From a virus, in IMG/VR virus record IMGVR_UViG_3300042868_006787, positions 18,054 through 82,053 of that record: a DNA stretch of 64,000 nt, one strand, 5' to 3'. Under the pieces are notes generated by a model. That model was not told where the DNA came from. It was given only the letters and a program-made list of their open reading frames with translations, and did no database searches. The number at the start of each line of letters is the position of its first letter. Position 1 is the first letter of the stretch. Made by a program: the position numbers and the translations under genes. Below are positions 19,464 through 29,400 of this stretch, one piece after another.

Positions 19464-20141
19464 CTATTCTACCTCAACTTTTGCATTAACCATCCATTTA
19501 AATCCCGTTGCTTTTCCTACTGACCTACCGCCTTTAATTCCTGCTGTAAAATTCTTTTTATATATCTTAGGATTATCTAGGTATTGATAAAGGCCTGTTG
19601 AGGTTAAAAATGATTGAGCAAAGTATGTGTTCATAAATCCATCAAATACTTTTTCGTAAGACCCTTTAACCTCTCTTCCTCCAGGGGAGTTATTAACTAT
19701 TGTTTTTTTAGTAAATACTGTGACTCCGTCGTCCTCAAAAACAAGGACATTGCTATTCTTTGGCTTTATAACAACAGGAACTCCTTCTTCCATAATTTTT
19801 GCCTTATTATAAAATGGTTCATAAGATCCAGATTGAATAGATTGAGATTGTCTAAATTTAGAAGTAATAGATATTCCTAGACTTGTTACTCTATATTCAA
19901 TGTCAAACAATCTTTGTCCCCTATTGCCTGTTTGGTACCATTCATATACGTGGTGCAATGCTTGTGGGTTACCTCTTGCCATAGCGTCTATGTATAATTT
20001 TAATCCCTCAATAGTTCCCCTTGCAAGATTATCTAAAAATATTTTTTTGCCATCTTCGGCTCCTTCTAAAAATCCAAAGGAGTACTCAACCATATTGTCT
20101 AGTTGTTTTTGAAAAAGTTTAGTATTTAACCTAACTAACAT
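19464..20141 (-). CDS. neck protein (head-tail connector, HK97 gp10-like)
   Basis: A 225-residue protein. The start is set at the ATG of 20139-20141, which overlaps the upstream stop (TAATG); a longer frame to 20177 would overlap that gene by 37 bases. The N-terminal half is helical (FQKQLDNMVEYSFGFLEG), and the C-terminal half is basic (KKNFTAGIKGGRSVGKATGF). Order and size match neck proteins that join the head-completion ring to the tail. Confidence 0.72.
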   Translation of the reverse strand: MLVRLNTKLFQKQLDNMVEYSFGFLEGAEDGKKIFLDNLARGTIEGLKLYIDAMARGNPQALHHVYEWYQTGNRGQRLFDIEYRVTSLGISITSKFRQSQSIQSGSYEPFYNKAKIMEEGVPVVIKPKNSNVLVFEDDGVTVFTKKTIVNNSPGGREVKGSYEKVFDGFMNTYFAQSFLTSTGLYQYLDNPKIYKKNFTAGIKGGRSVGKATGFKWMVNAKVEVE

Positions 20142-20587
20142 TAATCTACCGACGCTTGGCTTTCGGTACGTCTCCAAACCATCTGATATGACTCTACGTT
20201 TCCAAAAGGGCCGACAAAGGGCTGTATTGTTGCAATTTCATAGATTGTACCTTTTCCAGAACGAATACCAGATGTTTCTTTATATATCATATTTCCATGC
20301 ATATCTCTTACGTTTGTAATCAATATGTCAGTAATTGCATATGGCTTATCAAGAGATGAAATTCTTAGATCTGTTGAGGATCTTGCAATTAGTTTGTTGT
20401 TAAGTTGAGAAATCATTTTTGGATCTAATTCTTCAATATTTTTTCTAGTAGAAGGGGCAGCATTGCAGGCAATTGTTCTATCGACTAGCCATTCTTTTTT
20501 TATTTCTCCATAACCACCTTGGGTAGATATTGCATAATAAATATCTGCACACATTGGATGTATAAAGTCATTTGGTTCGCATAACAT
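20141..20587 (-). CDS. head closure / neck protein
   Basis: A 148-residue protein. It contains beta segments (YAITDILITNVRDMHGNMIY, GTIYEIATIQPFVGPFGNVE) like head-closure proteins that plug the portal channel. It is coupled at both ends by one-base overlaps to the adaptor upstream and the neck gene downstream. The call rests on synteny. Confidence 0.7.
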   Translation of the reverse strand: MLCEPNDFIHPMCADIYYAISTQGGYGEIKKEWLVDRTIACNAAPSTRKNIEELDPKMISQLNNKLIARSSTDLRISSLDKPYAITDILITNVRDMHGNMIYKETSGIRSGKGTIYEIATIQPFVGPFGNVESYQMVWRRTESQASVD

Positions 20588-21495
20588 TAAATCACTCCAG
20601 GTTTGACAATATTGGTTACATATTTGTCTAAAATTTTATCAACTATCATGTTTCCAGTACCTTCTAAAATTTTCTTATTAAATTGAATTTTATATTGATC
20701 TGTGTCGTATGAAGTAACATATCTTTTGTAGTAATCTAATTTTCCACATTTTAAATCTTCTATTAATAAAGTAGTGGCATATTTTACATCTTCGGGAACT
20801 GTTTTATATCCTGCGTCTAAAACAAAAATATAATCATATCCTCTTGGGAAGTCTACAATTCTTCCACTTCCAACAGACCCCAAATCTCCGTATGCTGGTG
20901 GTAACACAATTGAACCTTGTTCAACACGGTTATACTGTGAATCAAAATAACGTTGTATTCCTGAGTTGTCGGCTGTAATATTAAATGTGTATATGTTGTC
21001 ATCTGGAGTTTCAAAATCATAAATTAAAATATTATTTTCGTATACTTTTAAAATTTTGTTAAACCTTTTCCAAATACTAAAATAATCAGAGCCTTGACCG
21101 ACTCCTTGAATTATTTCTTTTGAATTATAAAAACCACCCTGGACAACTGTATCTATAATTGATCTAGCAATCATCTCTAACTGTGTGTATTCTGATACTT
21201 CAGATGCGGTTGATCCAAGCAGGTTTGGGTCAATGTATGGTCTTTTTATTTCTATTGTGTCCTCTATAACAATGTTTTCATCTTCGTCTAATACTTGAAA
21301 CAAAAAATTTCTATCCAATAATAAATCTGACTGGGGAAATGCATATGTAACTTTAGAGCCTGTCGTAGATGTTACATTTGAACTCTGTAACACATGATCT
21401 GCCAAATCTTCAACGTAAATTGTATAGTCACTATTTGCATCTGGAACATCCCAGGTAGTTACTTTAGGGTATGTAGGAACTCTTAATATATCCAT
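20587..21495 (-). CDS. head-tail adaptor protein
   Basis: A 302-residue protein. The N-terminal about 100 residues look like a beta domain (DYTIYVEDLADHVLQSSNVT); the C-terminal part contains helices typical of the gp6/gp15-type adaptor that binds the portal ring (EYTQLEMIARSIIDTVVQGG ... PEDVKYATTLLIEDLKCG). It is large for an adaptor, probably because of the extra N-terminal domain. It lies one base downstream of the small head gene. Confidence 0.75.
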   Translation of the reverse strand: MDILRVPTYPKVTTWDVPDANSDYTIYVEDLADHVLQSSNVTSTTGSKVTYAFPQSDLLLDRNFLFQVLDEDENIVIEDTIEIKRPYIDPNLLGSTASEVSEYTQLEMIARSIIDTVVQGGFYNSKEIIQGVGQGSDYFSIWKRFNKILKVYENNILIYDFETPDDNIYTFNITADNSGIQRYFDSQYNRVEQGSIVLPPAYGDLGSVGSGRIVDFPRGYDYIFVLDAGYKTVPEDVKYATTLLIEDLKCGKLDYYKRYVTSYDTDQYKIQFNKKILEGTGNMIVDKILDKYVTNIVKPGVI

Positions 21496-21496
21496 G

Positions 21497-21787
21497 TTAT
21501 AGACCGTACTCCTTTGCTACCTCTTCTGGACTTGCAATTCTAATCCCTGGCCTTGTAAGCCATTTTTCAGCATTAATTCTTTCTACTATGTTGTAGCCTT
21601 TTAATATTTTTCCAAAACCTGAAGAGTATATGTTTTTGTTAGAATATATGGCTACGTTGTCTTTTACGGGCTTTTCTTTTTTTTCTTTGATTTCTGAGAA
21701 TGACTCTGAAGATGCAACAACAGTACCAAATACATTATCAGCAATTGGTCCAAGGGATTGTATATTTTTTTGTTTAACATCAGACAT
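21497..21787 (-). CDS. small head-region protein
   Basis: A 96-residue basic protein with a lysine-rich middle (EIKEKKEKPVKDN) and a C-terminal segment WLTRPGIRIASPEEVAKEYGL of the kind found in short proteins beside the capsid gene (decoration, Rho-like or DNA-end proteins). AAGGAGG precedes the ATG. An extended -10 (TGATATAAT at 21805-21813) directly upstream suggests independent transcription after the capsid terminator. Confidence 0.68.
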   Translation of the reverse strand: MSDVKQKNIQSLGPIADNVFGTVVASSESFSEIKEKKEKPVKDNVAIYSNKNIYSSGFGKILKGYNIVERINAEKWLTRPGIRIASPEEVAKEYGL

Positions 21788-21804
21788 AGTATCCTCCTTC
21801 TTGT

Positions 21805-21813
21805 ATTATATCA
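21805..21813 (-). promoter_or_regulatory. extended -10 promoter after capsid terminator
   Basis: Minus strand TGATATAAT, with the ribosome site AAGGAGG downstream. It lies between the capsid terminator and the head-tail genes, so it could restart transcription there. Confidence 0.55.
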
Positions 21814-21823
21814 TTATAAATAG

Positions 21824-21857
21824 AAAAGGGGGACAAGAGAATTAACTCTCATCCCCC
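21824..21857 (-). terminator. intrinsic terminator after major capsid gene
   Basis: A 12-bp stem on the minus strand (GGGGGATGAGAG / CTCTTGTCCCCC with two G-U pairs, 6-base loop) is followed by TTTTC. It begins 16 bases after the capsid stop. The short T-run suggests partial termination or 3' end protection. Confidence 0.8.
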
Positions 21858-21873
21858 AAAAACTGTTTACAGA

Positions 21874-23019
21874 TTAAGAATCTGAAGCAGCGTCAGCGAA
21901 CGCAATTGCATCCTGCTCTTCCCATTGAATACCAAAGCGAACAAATACTGTATATTCTACAGTGTCTTTCTTTGCCTTGTACTCACGGTTAACAGTGATA
22001 TCACGTTGGAAACCCCATACACGGTTTGCTGGGAATGTAAGATCTACATAGCCTGCAGGGTAGTAAGGAACTTCTTGAACCGCAACACCAAGAACACGAG
22101 TTGTACGTGCTCCACCGAATGTTTGGCCCATTCCATCTAGGTAGTCTTGACGATTTGCTTGAGTGCTTCCTGGTACTTGACCAGCAAAAGCCTCTGCAAC
22201 AGCATCTGCAAGAGTACCATTATTCTTAACAATACCTTGGAAAGCATCTGTACCAGCATAGAACTTTAGGTTCTGCTTGATAGCACGATACTTACGTGGC
22301 ATTGCTAGGATGATATCTTGCATAACGCCTGTTGTCCAAGCATTATCTACTACGGTCACTTCTGACTCGTGAGCATCTCCATCTGTCTTGACCTTATTAA
22401 CGAAACCATCCATAATTGAAAGGAATGATCCTGTTGATCCGTCACCATTAATGGCTAGATCTTCAATGTCATTACCAAATGCGTTTGTCATAAGACGAAC
22501 GATGTGGTCTTCTAGTTGTGCACCTTCGATGTTATCTTCTAGTGCTTCTGCTGCAACTTCCCAATCTAGACGAATCTTCTTGGTTGTAAGTTCTACCTTA
22601 CTGAATGTTGCTCCTGCGTTAGTGTAGTCACCAACTGCTTGTGAAGCAGCACGGATTACACGCTCACCAACGTTAACTTTTTCAAGTTCCATGGTGTTAG
22701 CCTTCATTGTTACACGACGACCATCTTGAGCAAGTACTGTTGCGTCCCAAACATAGTCAATAAAACGACGTGCTTGTTCTGGACGAAGAATACCGCTTCC
22801 GACATCACCTGAAGGGTTTACTGCGTTTGCGCCTGTTGTTACGCCTGCTAGTGCGACTGGAATATTTCCAAGTTCTCCACCATCACCGTAATTTCCCGGT
22901 ACGTTTGCTGCTGCGTCTGAACCTGATGCGAATGCACCCTGACCTTGGTAAAGGCCTGGAGTTGTTCCGCCCAGTTGTCCGCTTGTACCTGGCTGGTTTT
23001 TCTTAATTTCTTCCGACAT
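21874..23019 (-). CDS. major capsid protein (HK97 fold)
   Basis: A 381-residue protein encoded directly after the protease-scaffold gene. The N-terminal glycine-rich arm is followed by an HK97-like body: E-loop and spine-helix region (VELTTKKIRLDWEVAAEALE), a P-domain helix, and a C-terminal segment (GVAVQEVPYYPAGYVDLTF, VRFGIQWEEQDAI). A strong AGGAGGTG site precedes the ATG, and a terminator follows the stop. Position between scaffold and connectors plus these features make the call firm. Confidence 0.93.
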   Translation of the reverse strand: MSEEIKKNQPGTSGQLGGTTPGLYQGQGAFASGSDAAANVPGNYGDGGELGNIPVALAGVTTGANAVNPSGDVGSGILRPEQARRFIDYVWDATVLAQDGRRVTMKANTMELEKVNVGERVIRAASQAVGDYTNAGATFSKVELTTKKIRLDWEVAAEALEDNIEGAQLEDHIVRLMTNAFGNDIEDLAINGDGSTGSFLSIMDGFVNKVKTDGDAHESEVTVVDNAWTTGVMQDIILAMPRKYRAIKQNLKFYAGTDAFQGIVKNNGTLADAVAEAFAGQVPGSTQANRQDYLDGMGQTFGGARTTRVLGVAVQEVPYYPAGYVDLTFPANRVWGFQRDITVNREYKAKKDTVEYTVFVRFGIQWEEQDAIAFADAASDS

Positions 23020-23039
23020 TATTACACCTCCTAAGTGAT

Positions 23040-23621
23040 TTATCTAAATAGATCGGCTGTTTTGAGGAAACGTCCGCCCCATAGGGATTTCTCAACCATT
23101 TCTGGTTGTTCCTGAACAATCTCACCGAGATCGCCAGATTTTCGGAATGCTGTATCTGCTTCAACGGCATCTACACGCTTTCCAAATTCATTAAACTCAT
23201 CTCTTGTTGCAGAAACATCTTGTGCTACTGCTCCAATTGATTTTGTAATTGCATTAACCTGCTCTTGCAGAGACTTAACGGTTGCAACTAGATCGCCAAA
23301 GGCTGATGTGAGAGTATTGTTGATTTCTGTAACTGCTTCTGCAATTACTACATCAGACTTAGATACTTCTTCAGTCTTAACTTCAGAAACTACCTCTTCA
23401 GACTTAGTAACTTCTGAAACTGTTGGCTCTTCTGCCTTAGTTACTTCTGCTACCACAGCCTGCTCGGTTGTTAAAATTGTTTCTGCTACAACATCTTCTG
23501 ATTTTGTAACTTCAGCAACTTCAACTACGGCATCTTCTTGTGGAGCGACCTGAACATCTTCAACAGTAGCAATAGATTTCTCAACAATTTCTGTTGCTTC
23601 TTTTTTTGTTGTTTTTGCCAT
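23040..23621 (-). CDS. internally initiated scaffold protein
   Basis: Within the protease-scaffold gene, an in-frame ATG at 23619-23621 (Met252; product starts MAKTTKKEATEIVEKS) is preceded by a perfect AAGGAGG at 23630-23636, 8 bases upstream. This is stronger than the signal of the full-length start. It would yield a 193-residue acidic scaffold with no protease domain, as in lambda C/Nu3 and other nested protease-scaffold genes. The product is predicted, not observed. Confidence 0.78.
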   Translation of the reverse strand: MAKTTKKEATEIVEKSIATVEDVQVAPQEDAVVEVAEVTKSEDVVAETILTTEQAVVAEVTKAEEPTVSEVTKSEEVVSEVKTEEVSKSDVVIAEAVTEINNTLTSAFGDLVATVKSLQEQVNAITKSIGAVAQDVSATRDEFNEFGKRVDAVEADTAFRKSGDLGEIVQEQPEMVEKSLWGGRFLKTADLFR

Positions 23622-24374
23622 AGGATTTTCCTCCTTGTCTATCTTAGAAATACTTGTGCCATTAGCACTTTCAACTAAGAACTTGATCATGCTTGTTTTC
23701 TCGTTGTCTGTTTTTTCAACGAAACCTATGTTTTGCATTTGAATACCAGAGGTAGGGCTTAATTCTGATTCATTTTCTGAAACCATAACAATTCCAGATT
23801 CTTTATCCCAAAAAACATTTTCAATTGGTGTATCCATACCTTTTACAATATCTACACCATCTACTTTTTCTACAGAAACAATATTTGCAAATTGGTTTGC
23901 TGGACTATCAACTAGTGACAATTCTACTAAATCATAATCTTTAATAACTCTAATTTGTTTTTGTACTTGATCGTCATATGCTTCGTCCCATTTATTCATT
24001 TTTCCACCTATTGAAAATCCTGTGTATGTTCCATCTAAAACTTTTTCCCATGCATTTTGTGCACCCTTTGAAATATATGCAGAAACTAAAACTCCGTTGT
24101 ACATTTTTTCTGATTTTGTATCATAATATTTATCTTCTTTAAACGAAACCATTTTTCCAACAGCAGATGGCTGATGCATTTCACGAATGTTTCCACGAAA
24201 TTTTTTAAATGCTTTTAAACTTGCTTCTGTTGTAACAATGTCATCTTGTTTGTCAACGTTATCTAATGTGGCAAAGCCTGAAACTGTGCGTCTTTCTTTA
24301 TCTACCTTACTAAAAGGCATTGAAAGTCGAAGTTGCTCGCCCTCAGTGTTCCATTGGGCCTTAGTTATAATCAT
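23040..24374 (-). CDS. prohead protease fused to scaffold (XkdF-like)
   Basis: A 444-residue protein. Residues 1-165 form a U35-type phage prohead serine protease: EMHQPSAVG carries the likely catalytic His (67), TGFSIGG the likely Ser (121), and DLVELSLVDSPAN is a family landmark. Residues about 250-444 are an acidic, repetitive coiled-coil scaffold (VTKSEDVV..., then VTEINNTLTSAFGDLVATVK). The protease should mature the capsid and remove the scaffold. An in-frame internal start at Met252 probably makes the scaffold alone. The ATG is 5-10 bases after a -10-like TATACT/TATACA, without an obvious Shine-Dalgarno. Confidence 0.9.
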   Translation of the reverse strand: MIITKAQWNTEGEQLRLSMPFSKVDKERRTVSGFATLDNVDKQDDIVTTEASLKAFKKFRGNIREMHQPSAVGKMVSFKEDKYYDTKSEKMYNGVLVSAYISKGAQNAWEKVLDGTYTGFSIGGKMNKWDEAYDDQVQKQIRVIKDYDLVELSLVDSPANQFANIVSVEKVDGVDIVKGMDTPIENVFWDKESGIVMVSENESELSPTSGIQMQNIGFVEKTDNEKTSMIKFLVESANGTSISKIDKEENPMAKTTKKEATEIVEKSIATVEDVQVAPQEDAVVEVAEVTKSEDVVAETILTTEQAVVAEVTKAEEPTVSEVTKSEEVVSEVKTEEVSKSDVVIAEAVTEINNTLTSAFGDLVATVKSLQEQVNAITKSIGAVAQDVSATRDEFNEFGKRVDAVEADTAFRKSGDLGEIVQEQPEMVEKSLWGGRFLKTADLFR

Positions 24375-24415
24375 CTTACTGTATAGTATAAGGCACTTTT
24401 TTTACAATATCTCAA

Positions 24416-26005
24416 TTATTGAGACGCTCTGCCAGAACCCTTTGGATTTCTACCAGAAACTGTTGCTGCCCCGTCAGATTGAGTATTTGTTCTTTCAGAA
24501 TCTCTTTGTCGATTTGCAGTGTCATTTGCTGCGTCTTGTGGTTTTAATTGAAATGGTTCATCTCCATGTGGCGCTTGAGGGAGTCCAAGTTGCTGTCTTG
24601 CTTCGTTTGGAAGCATAACTTGAGTCTTTACGTATCTTTCAAGAATTTGAGATTGAGCAATTTCATCTGTAAGTGTTAGTTCGTTAAATTTAAATTCTAA
24701 AATATCAGTTTTTTCACGAATAACTTTATTAATCATTTTTTCTATTTGGCGCTGTGCTGGTCTTGCAACTTGCTCTTTAAATGTACGATCTTGGGATAGG
24801 GCTGCTGCAATTGCAGAAGAATCAGATCCCCCTAATTTTGATAATGGAACTTGATGAGCAATCAAAATATCATCACGATTTTGTTTTCTGTATTCTTTAA
24901 AAGAACCATCTTGAATACCATTTTCAATTGGCTCCATTTTAAACTCAACCTTATTGTTATCGCTATCTCCGGGAAGAGGAATATAAAGAGTTCTATGAGA
25001 TTGTCCTTTTAAATTTGTCTGCAAAAATCTAAACATCTTATCTTCAGCATCTGAAGAAAGTTTTGCTCCTTTTAATGTAACAACATATCTTGGAACAGCC
25101 TTGTTAGAAAAATAATCTATATTGTATTGAGATGCCAACTGATCTCCATGTAATGAAGAAATGGCAGAAATAATATCTGGCACTCCATAAAATGTGTTTA
25201 ATGGAGAGTATTGTTTTAAATGAATAATTTCATTTGGACGATTGTCTAGTGTGACTGGATTAGGATTTTTAGCCCCAAAATTTCTAAAATAAACTACCTT
25301 GTTTGCAATAATTTGAACAAAACCATCACGCATGCGACGCACACGCATTGTTGTTGCAGGAATATGTCCAACATACCCAATTTCTCCTCTTGTAGTTCTT
25401 CCAATTTCTAGGTAACCATTTCCTGTTGCTTGCACGTCTGTATAAACTTTTTCCATAGTTGTTGTAAATGAATCATCTGTATTTAAACTTTCTAGCCAGT
25501 CTGTAAGTTCAATTTTTGATCTTTCAATTCTTTTACGAGCACGGTCGGTTGATGCAGTATCCATAGATGCTTCTAGTTTTAACATTGTTCTGGGAGAAAT
25601 TTCAAATTTGTAACCAAGTCCAACAATATTCTCTACTTTTGCATCGATTGCTGCATGGTTAGCAAAAGATGTATCGTAATAATTTGCCAATTCATAAACG
25701 TTCCATGGTGGGGTAATAACATCAAATAAACCATAAGCATTTCTATACAAAACTCCTGGATTAATTTCTTTAGATTTTGCGTCATCACGTCCTGAACTAA
25801 TTGCAAGAGCACTATTCATGTATGCTGGACTTGCTTCTACTTTGGACATTCTTGCAGCACGTCTTTTAAAATTATTATCTAAACCAGTTAAATTTTTTAA
25901 TTCATCCCAAGTTTTATTAAAAGGATCGCTTTTTTTAAATTGATCATTTATATCAACTAACTCATCAATGCTTGCACCAATATTGTATTGCGTTTCTTCA
26001 CTCAT
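24416..26005 (-). CDS. portal protein
   Basis: A 529-residue protein. Features of the SPP1/HK97-type portal include the N-terminal region LYRNAYGLFDVITPPWNVYE, the body segment IIHLKQYSPLNTFYGVPD, and QNRDDILIAHQVPLSKLGG, a conserved portal stretch before the channel helix. The C-terminal tail is Gln/Asn/Ser-rich. The ATG at 26003-26005 overlaps the upstream stop (TAATG), which favours it over an ATG 18 bases further up. It forms the DNA-entry ring next to protease, scaffold and capsid. Confidence 0.93.
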   Translation of the reverse strand: MSEETQYNIGASIDELVDINDQFKKSDPFNKTWDELKNLTGLDNNFKRRAARMSKVEASPAYMNSALAISSGRDDAKSKEINPGVLYRNAYGLFDVITPPWNVYELANYYDTSFANHAAIDAKVENIVGLGYKFEISPRTMLKLEASMDTASTDRARKRIERSKIELTDWLESLNTDDSFTTTMEKVYTDVQATGNGYLEIGRTTRGEIGYVGHIPATTMRVRRMRDGFVQIIANKVVYFRNFGAKNPNPVTLDNRPNEIIHLKQYSPLNTFYGVPDIISAISSLHGDQLASQYNIDYFSNKAVPRYVVTLKGAKLSSDAEDKMFRFLQTNLKGQSHRTLYIPLPGDSDNNKVEFKMEPIENGIQDGSFKEYRKQNRDDILIAHQVPLSKLGGSDSSAIAAALSQDRTFKEQVARPAQRQIEKMINKVIREKTDILEFKFNELTLTDEIAQSQILERYVKTQVMLPNEARQQLGLPQAPHGDEPFQLKPQDAANDTANRQRDSERTNTQSDGAATVSGRNPKGSGRASQ

Positions 26006-26409
26006 TAGTCGTCTGATCCCCATTTCTTTACTGTTTGCTGCGCTGCGTGCACTGCTCCTAAATCGTTCATATTTGGTATTAGCCCTTGAGACATTCTGTC
26101 TTTTTGTTCTGAATATTCTTCTTCTGAAATTCTATTTAAACCTGGAACAAAAATGCACTCACCGTCTCCTGGGTCTCCATAGTGTTTTGCGGCATTTTTT
26201 AATTCTGATATTTTTGATATGTCCCCTTTCATAGCGGGAATATTTAAAACAGATCCAGTTCCATCGGTAAACCATTTTCCATTTGATTTCTTATAAACAT
26301 AAAGGCCCCAATCATAGTATTTATCAATTACTTTTATACGAGACTCTCCAACTTGGCCCTTCATTTTAGGCAAGGCTTTACTCTTTTTAGGCTTATTATT
26401 TAAATTCAT
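26005..26409 (-). CDS. hypothetical protein preceding portal
   Basis: A 134-residue protein with a basic N-terminus (NNKPKKSKALPKMKG) and a globular middle (DWGLYVYKKSNGKWFTDGTG, DGECIFVPGLNRISEEEY). The family is unknown to me. The start is set at the ATG of 26407-26409, because the upstream ATG lies one base from TATACT (26417-26422) and would not be in an mRNA from that promoter. It is coupled to the portal gene by a TAATG overlap, so it may help portal assembly. Confidence 0.75.
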   Translation of the reverse strand: MNLNNKPKKSKALPKMKGQVGESRIKVIDKYYDWGLYVYKKSNGKWFTDGTGSVLNIPAMKGDISKISELKNAAKHYGDPGDGECIFVPGLNRISEEEYSEQKDRMSQGLIPNMNDLGAVHAAQQTVKKWGSDD

Positions 26410-26416
26410 AACCATC

Positions 26417-26422
26417 AGTATA
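26417..26422 (-). promoter_or_regulatory. -10 element upstream of portal operon
   Basis: Minus strand ATGGTATACT (TG-G-TATACT extended -10). The chosen ATG lies seven bases downstream, so the mRNA would be leaderless or nearly so. Confidence 0.5.
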
Positions 26423-26427
26423 CCATA

Positions 26428-29400
26428 TTAGACTGGTGTTACGGTTTGTGTTTGCCAAGACATTTCAGAATATATTTTAACAGAATCTGCAATAAAATTC
26501 AAACTTTCAGAAGTATTGCTATCGATGACAAATTTATTTCTGCCAATATATGCTTCATATACGCTTGCTGGGTTTACTCCATATAATTCTGAAGAGGACA
26601 AAACCAACACCCCGTCCCAATTATAAGATGTATACCAATATGTCCAATATAAGTCTGAGGACCCACTATTTTTTACTCTAAGCCACGGCCTGTAGACTTT
26701 GCTCTGAATCTCTTGCAAAGCAGTAGATTGATAACTGGCAATGTTATTAAATACAAAGGGCCCATTTAAATTTATATGCCCCAAAAAGTTATCCATATTA
26801 ATGCTACTTGCAAAAGAAACACCAATAACAGACCACTCTTTTGCTTCTAAAATTGGATCTTTTACTAAGTTTCCATTAATATAAAATGCAAGCCCATTTA
26901 CTTGTTGCCCAGTTGCCTTATTGACTGCAAACAATTTTCCTCTATTTCCCCTTTGACTGGAGGCAGAAACAAAAAATTGAATTATGTCATTTTTATGTTC
27001 TAACTCAAAAACTTGCGTTGCACCATAAGGAAACTTATCAAAATCATATCTTAGCCACATTTGTAAGGCAGTTACTCGATAATTATTTGAAAGGCTGCTA
27101 TTTATTGGAATTCCAATACCTCTATTTACGTATGGGTGAAACGATCCTCTTACCTCTATTCCACTTTTTCTTGTTGAGTATAAGTACGGAACACTTTCTT
27201 TAAAAATACTAATTGGGTTTTTTGCTTTATAGTCATAATAAATTCCAGATTTTTTGTATGGGTATATTGGAGTTCCAAACCTTGTTCCAATTTTAGTTGC
27301 ACTGTTATGGTCAAATGCTTGTGATGCAATTTCTAATTTTTTTAAACCTAGATTTTTGTTTTGAGTTCCTTTTAAATTAAAAACTAAATGAACAACAACC
27401 GCTAATAAATTAAAATCTACACCTGTTGGCGGATAAATAATTGTGTTATCTGCAACCTCAAAAACTGTATTTTGCCAATTTGAATAATTAGATATATCTA
27501 ATATTTTATCATTTCTTAATGCTTGGACAATAGAAAACTCATTTAAGTTCTTATTAGCCCCTGCCGTAATATATTGAATACTTATATAACTTTTGACTGC
27601 AGAGTTGTCTGTATTATAAAAATATGATTTAATAGACTGTTGCTCAATGTCCTCATAGTTTTCCCAGCCAGAAAAAAGAGCATTATCTAATTGGTTGTAA
27701 GATTGTTGAACAGTATGATCATATCTGAGTTCTAAATCATTATAATCCCATGGCGCTTGTTGCTCTGTAGAATAAATAACTGTAGGGGATGGATAATCAA
27801 TATTGAACTGTAACAAATCAAGATCGTAATGGTTTTTTCCTTCTAGGTCATCAATATAAGAACCAAAATATGATAAAGGTATGTAGTCTTCCCAATACCC
27901 AGCAGATGCTGTGTCTAAATAAAATTTGTTGTATCTTAATTCAGGAATTAAAGTATACGTAGATGTGTGGGCCATAAAACTATTTCCGGCTTCTACATCT
28001 GCTAAGCCGTTTATTTCAAATAGGCTAGAAACCAAACTTGAGTTATAATTGCTAAAAATATGAAATTTATAAAATTTGCCTTTAAAATTTTCAAGACCAC
28101 TATGATTTGCCCCCAAATAAACTCTTAACCTATTTTTACTTCCAAAAAATGTTGATAGGTTAGAGCCAAAATATTCAATCATTTTTGCTAACTTAAAACC
28201 TATTGGTAAATATGCATTTGGCAATACCGAAGCACTTTCATTTAGCACTATAACGTTATTGTTATATGAAAAATAATATTTTATTACGTCATCTTCGAGT
28301 GTTGCTTTAAAATAATTTCCATTGTCAATATTGTAGATTTCAAAAATTGTTTGTATATCTTCCGATGCCTCTTCAAACTTTATGACTCCGACAAGGCCAT
28401 GAATGTCTTCTTTTATGATAGAAAAATTATCAAAATATGCATATGTTTTTTTATTATTCCAGTCTTCATTTGGCCTAAATGTAAAATAATTAACGGACTC
28501 GTTTTGAACTAAAGAGTTGTCATTTAAAAATTTTTCATTTGTATAATCATCTAAAAACATTGTTGGCAGATTGTATTTTGCAAGAGACATAGTTTTTGCT
28601 GTAATAGAAAGATTGTCGGTTGTTGCCTGTGACCACTTTCCTATATCTGGATATGTATAGTTTGCCGCATATTCTGCAAACGGATAATCAATATATGCTG
28701 ACGTTGCTCCATATGCCGAATTGATACTTTCGGGAGAGGTTACTGCTTGACCATAAACCCATCTTTTTTTTGCCACAAGGTCTGCAACTAGGTACGAATA
28801 AATAGCAATACAATCTATCTCATAGGGATAAACATTTTCATAAGAATAAAAGCCTAGCCAGTCTAATTCTTTGTTAGACTCATTAAACTCTAATGGCAAA
28901 TCTATATTTGACATATCAATATTTAAAGCAATAACTTGTTCTCCATTTATTAATAATGAAGCATTATTTGAAGAAAGTTTTATTTGAACAAGCATTGGCC
29001 TGTACCATTCTCCAACATAGTGAGATGCAAAATGTTTTCCAATGACAAGAGTTATAAAGCCATCTTCTACATATAAGCCATCTGTTGACCCAATTGGTCC
29101 AAAAATTCTTAATGCGGTATTTGAGTCAGGGCTAATTTTTATCCACATCTCTATTGTGTATTCTTTATATCTTCCAGTTTCATTTAGAAAGCCAAAACCT
29201 GGAATAATTAGTGATGGATTATTTTCATTTGGAATAATTTTTGTAATACTGTCAGATCCATAGACCATCGGAATGCTTGAGTTTTTTGCAGTTAAACTAT
29301 TATTATTTACTAAATAATATCCATTTTTTATACCTAAAGCATAAGAATTTAAGTCTACAACGCCATCTATCCCAGTTAATCCAATGTTGGATGGAAATGG

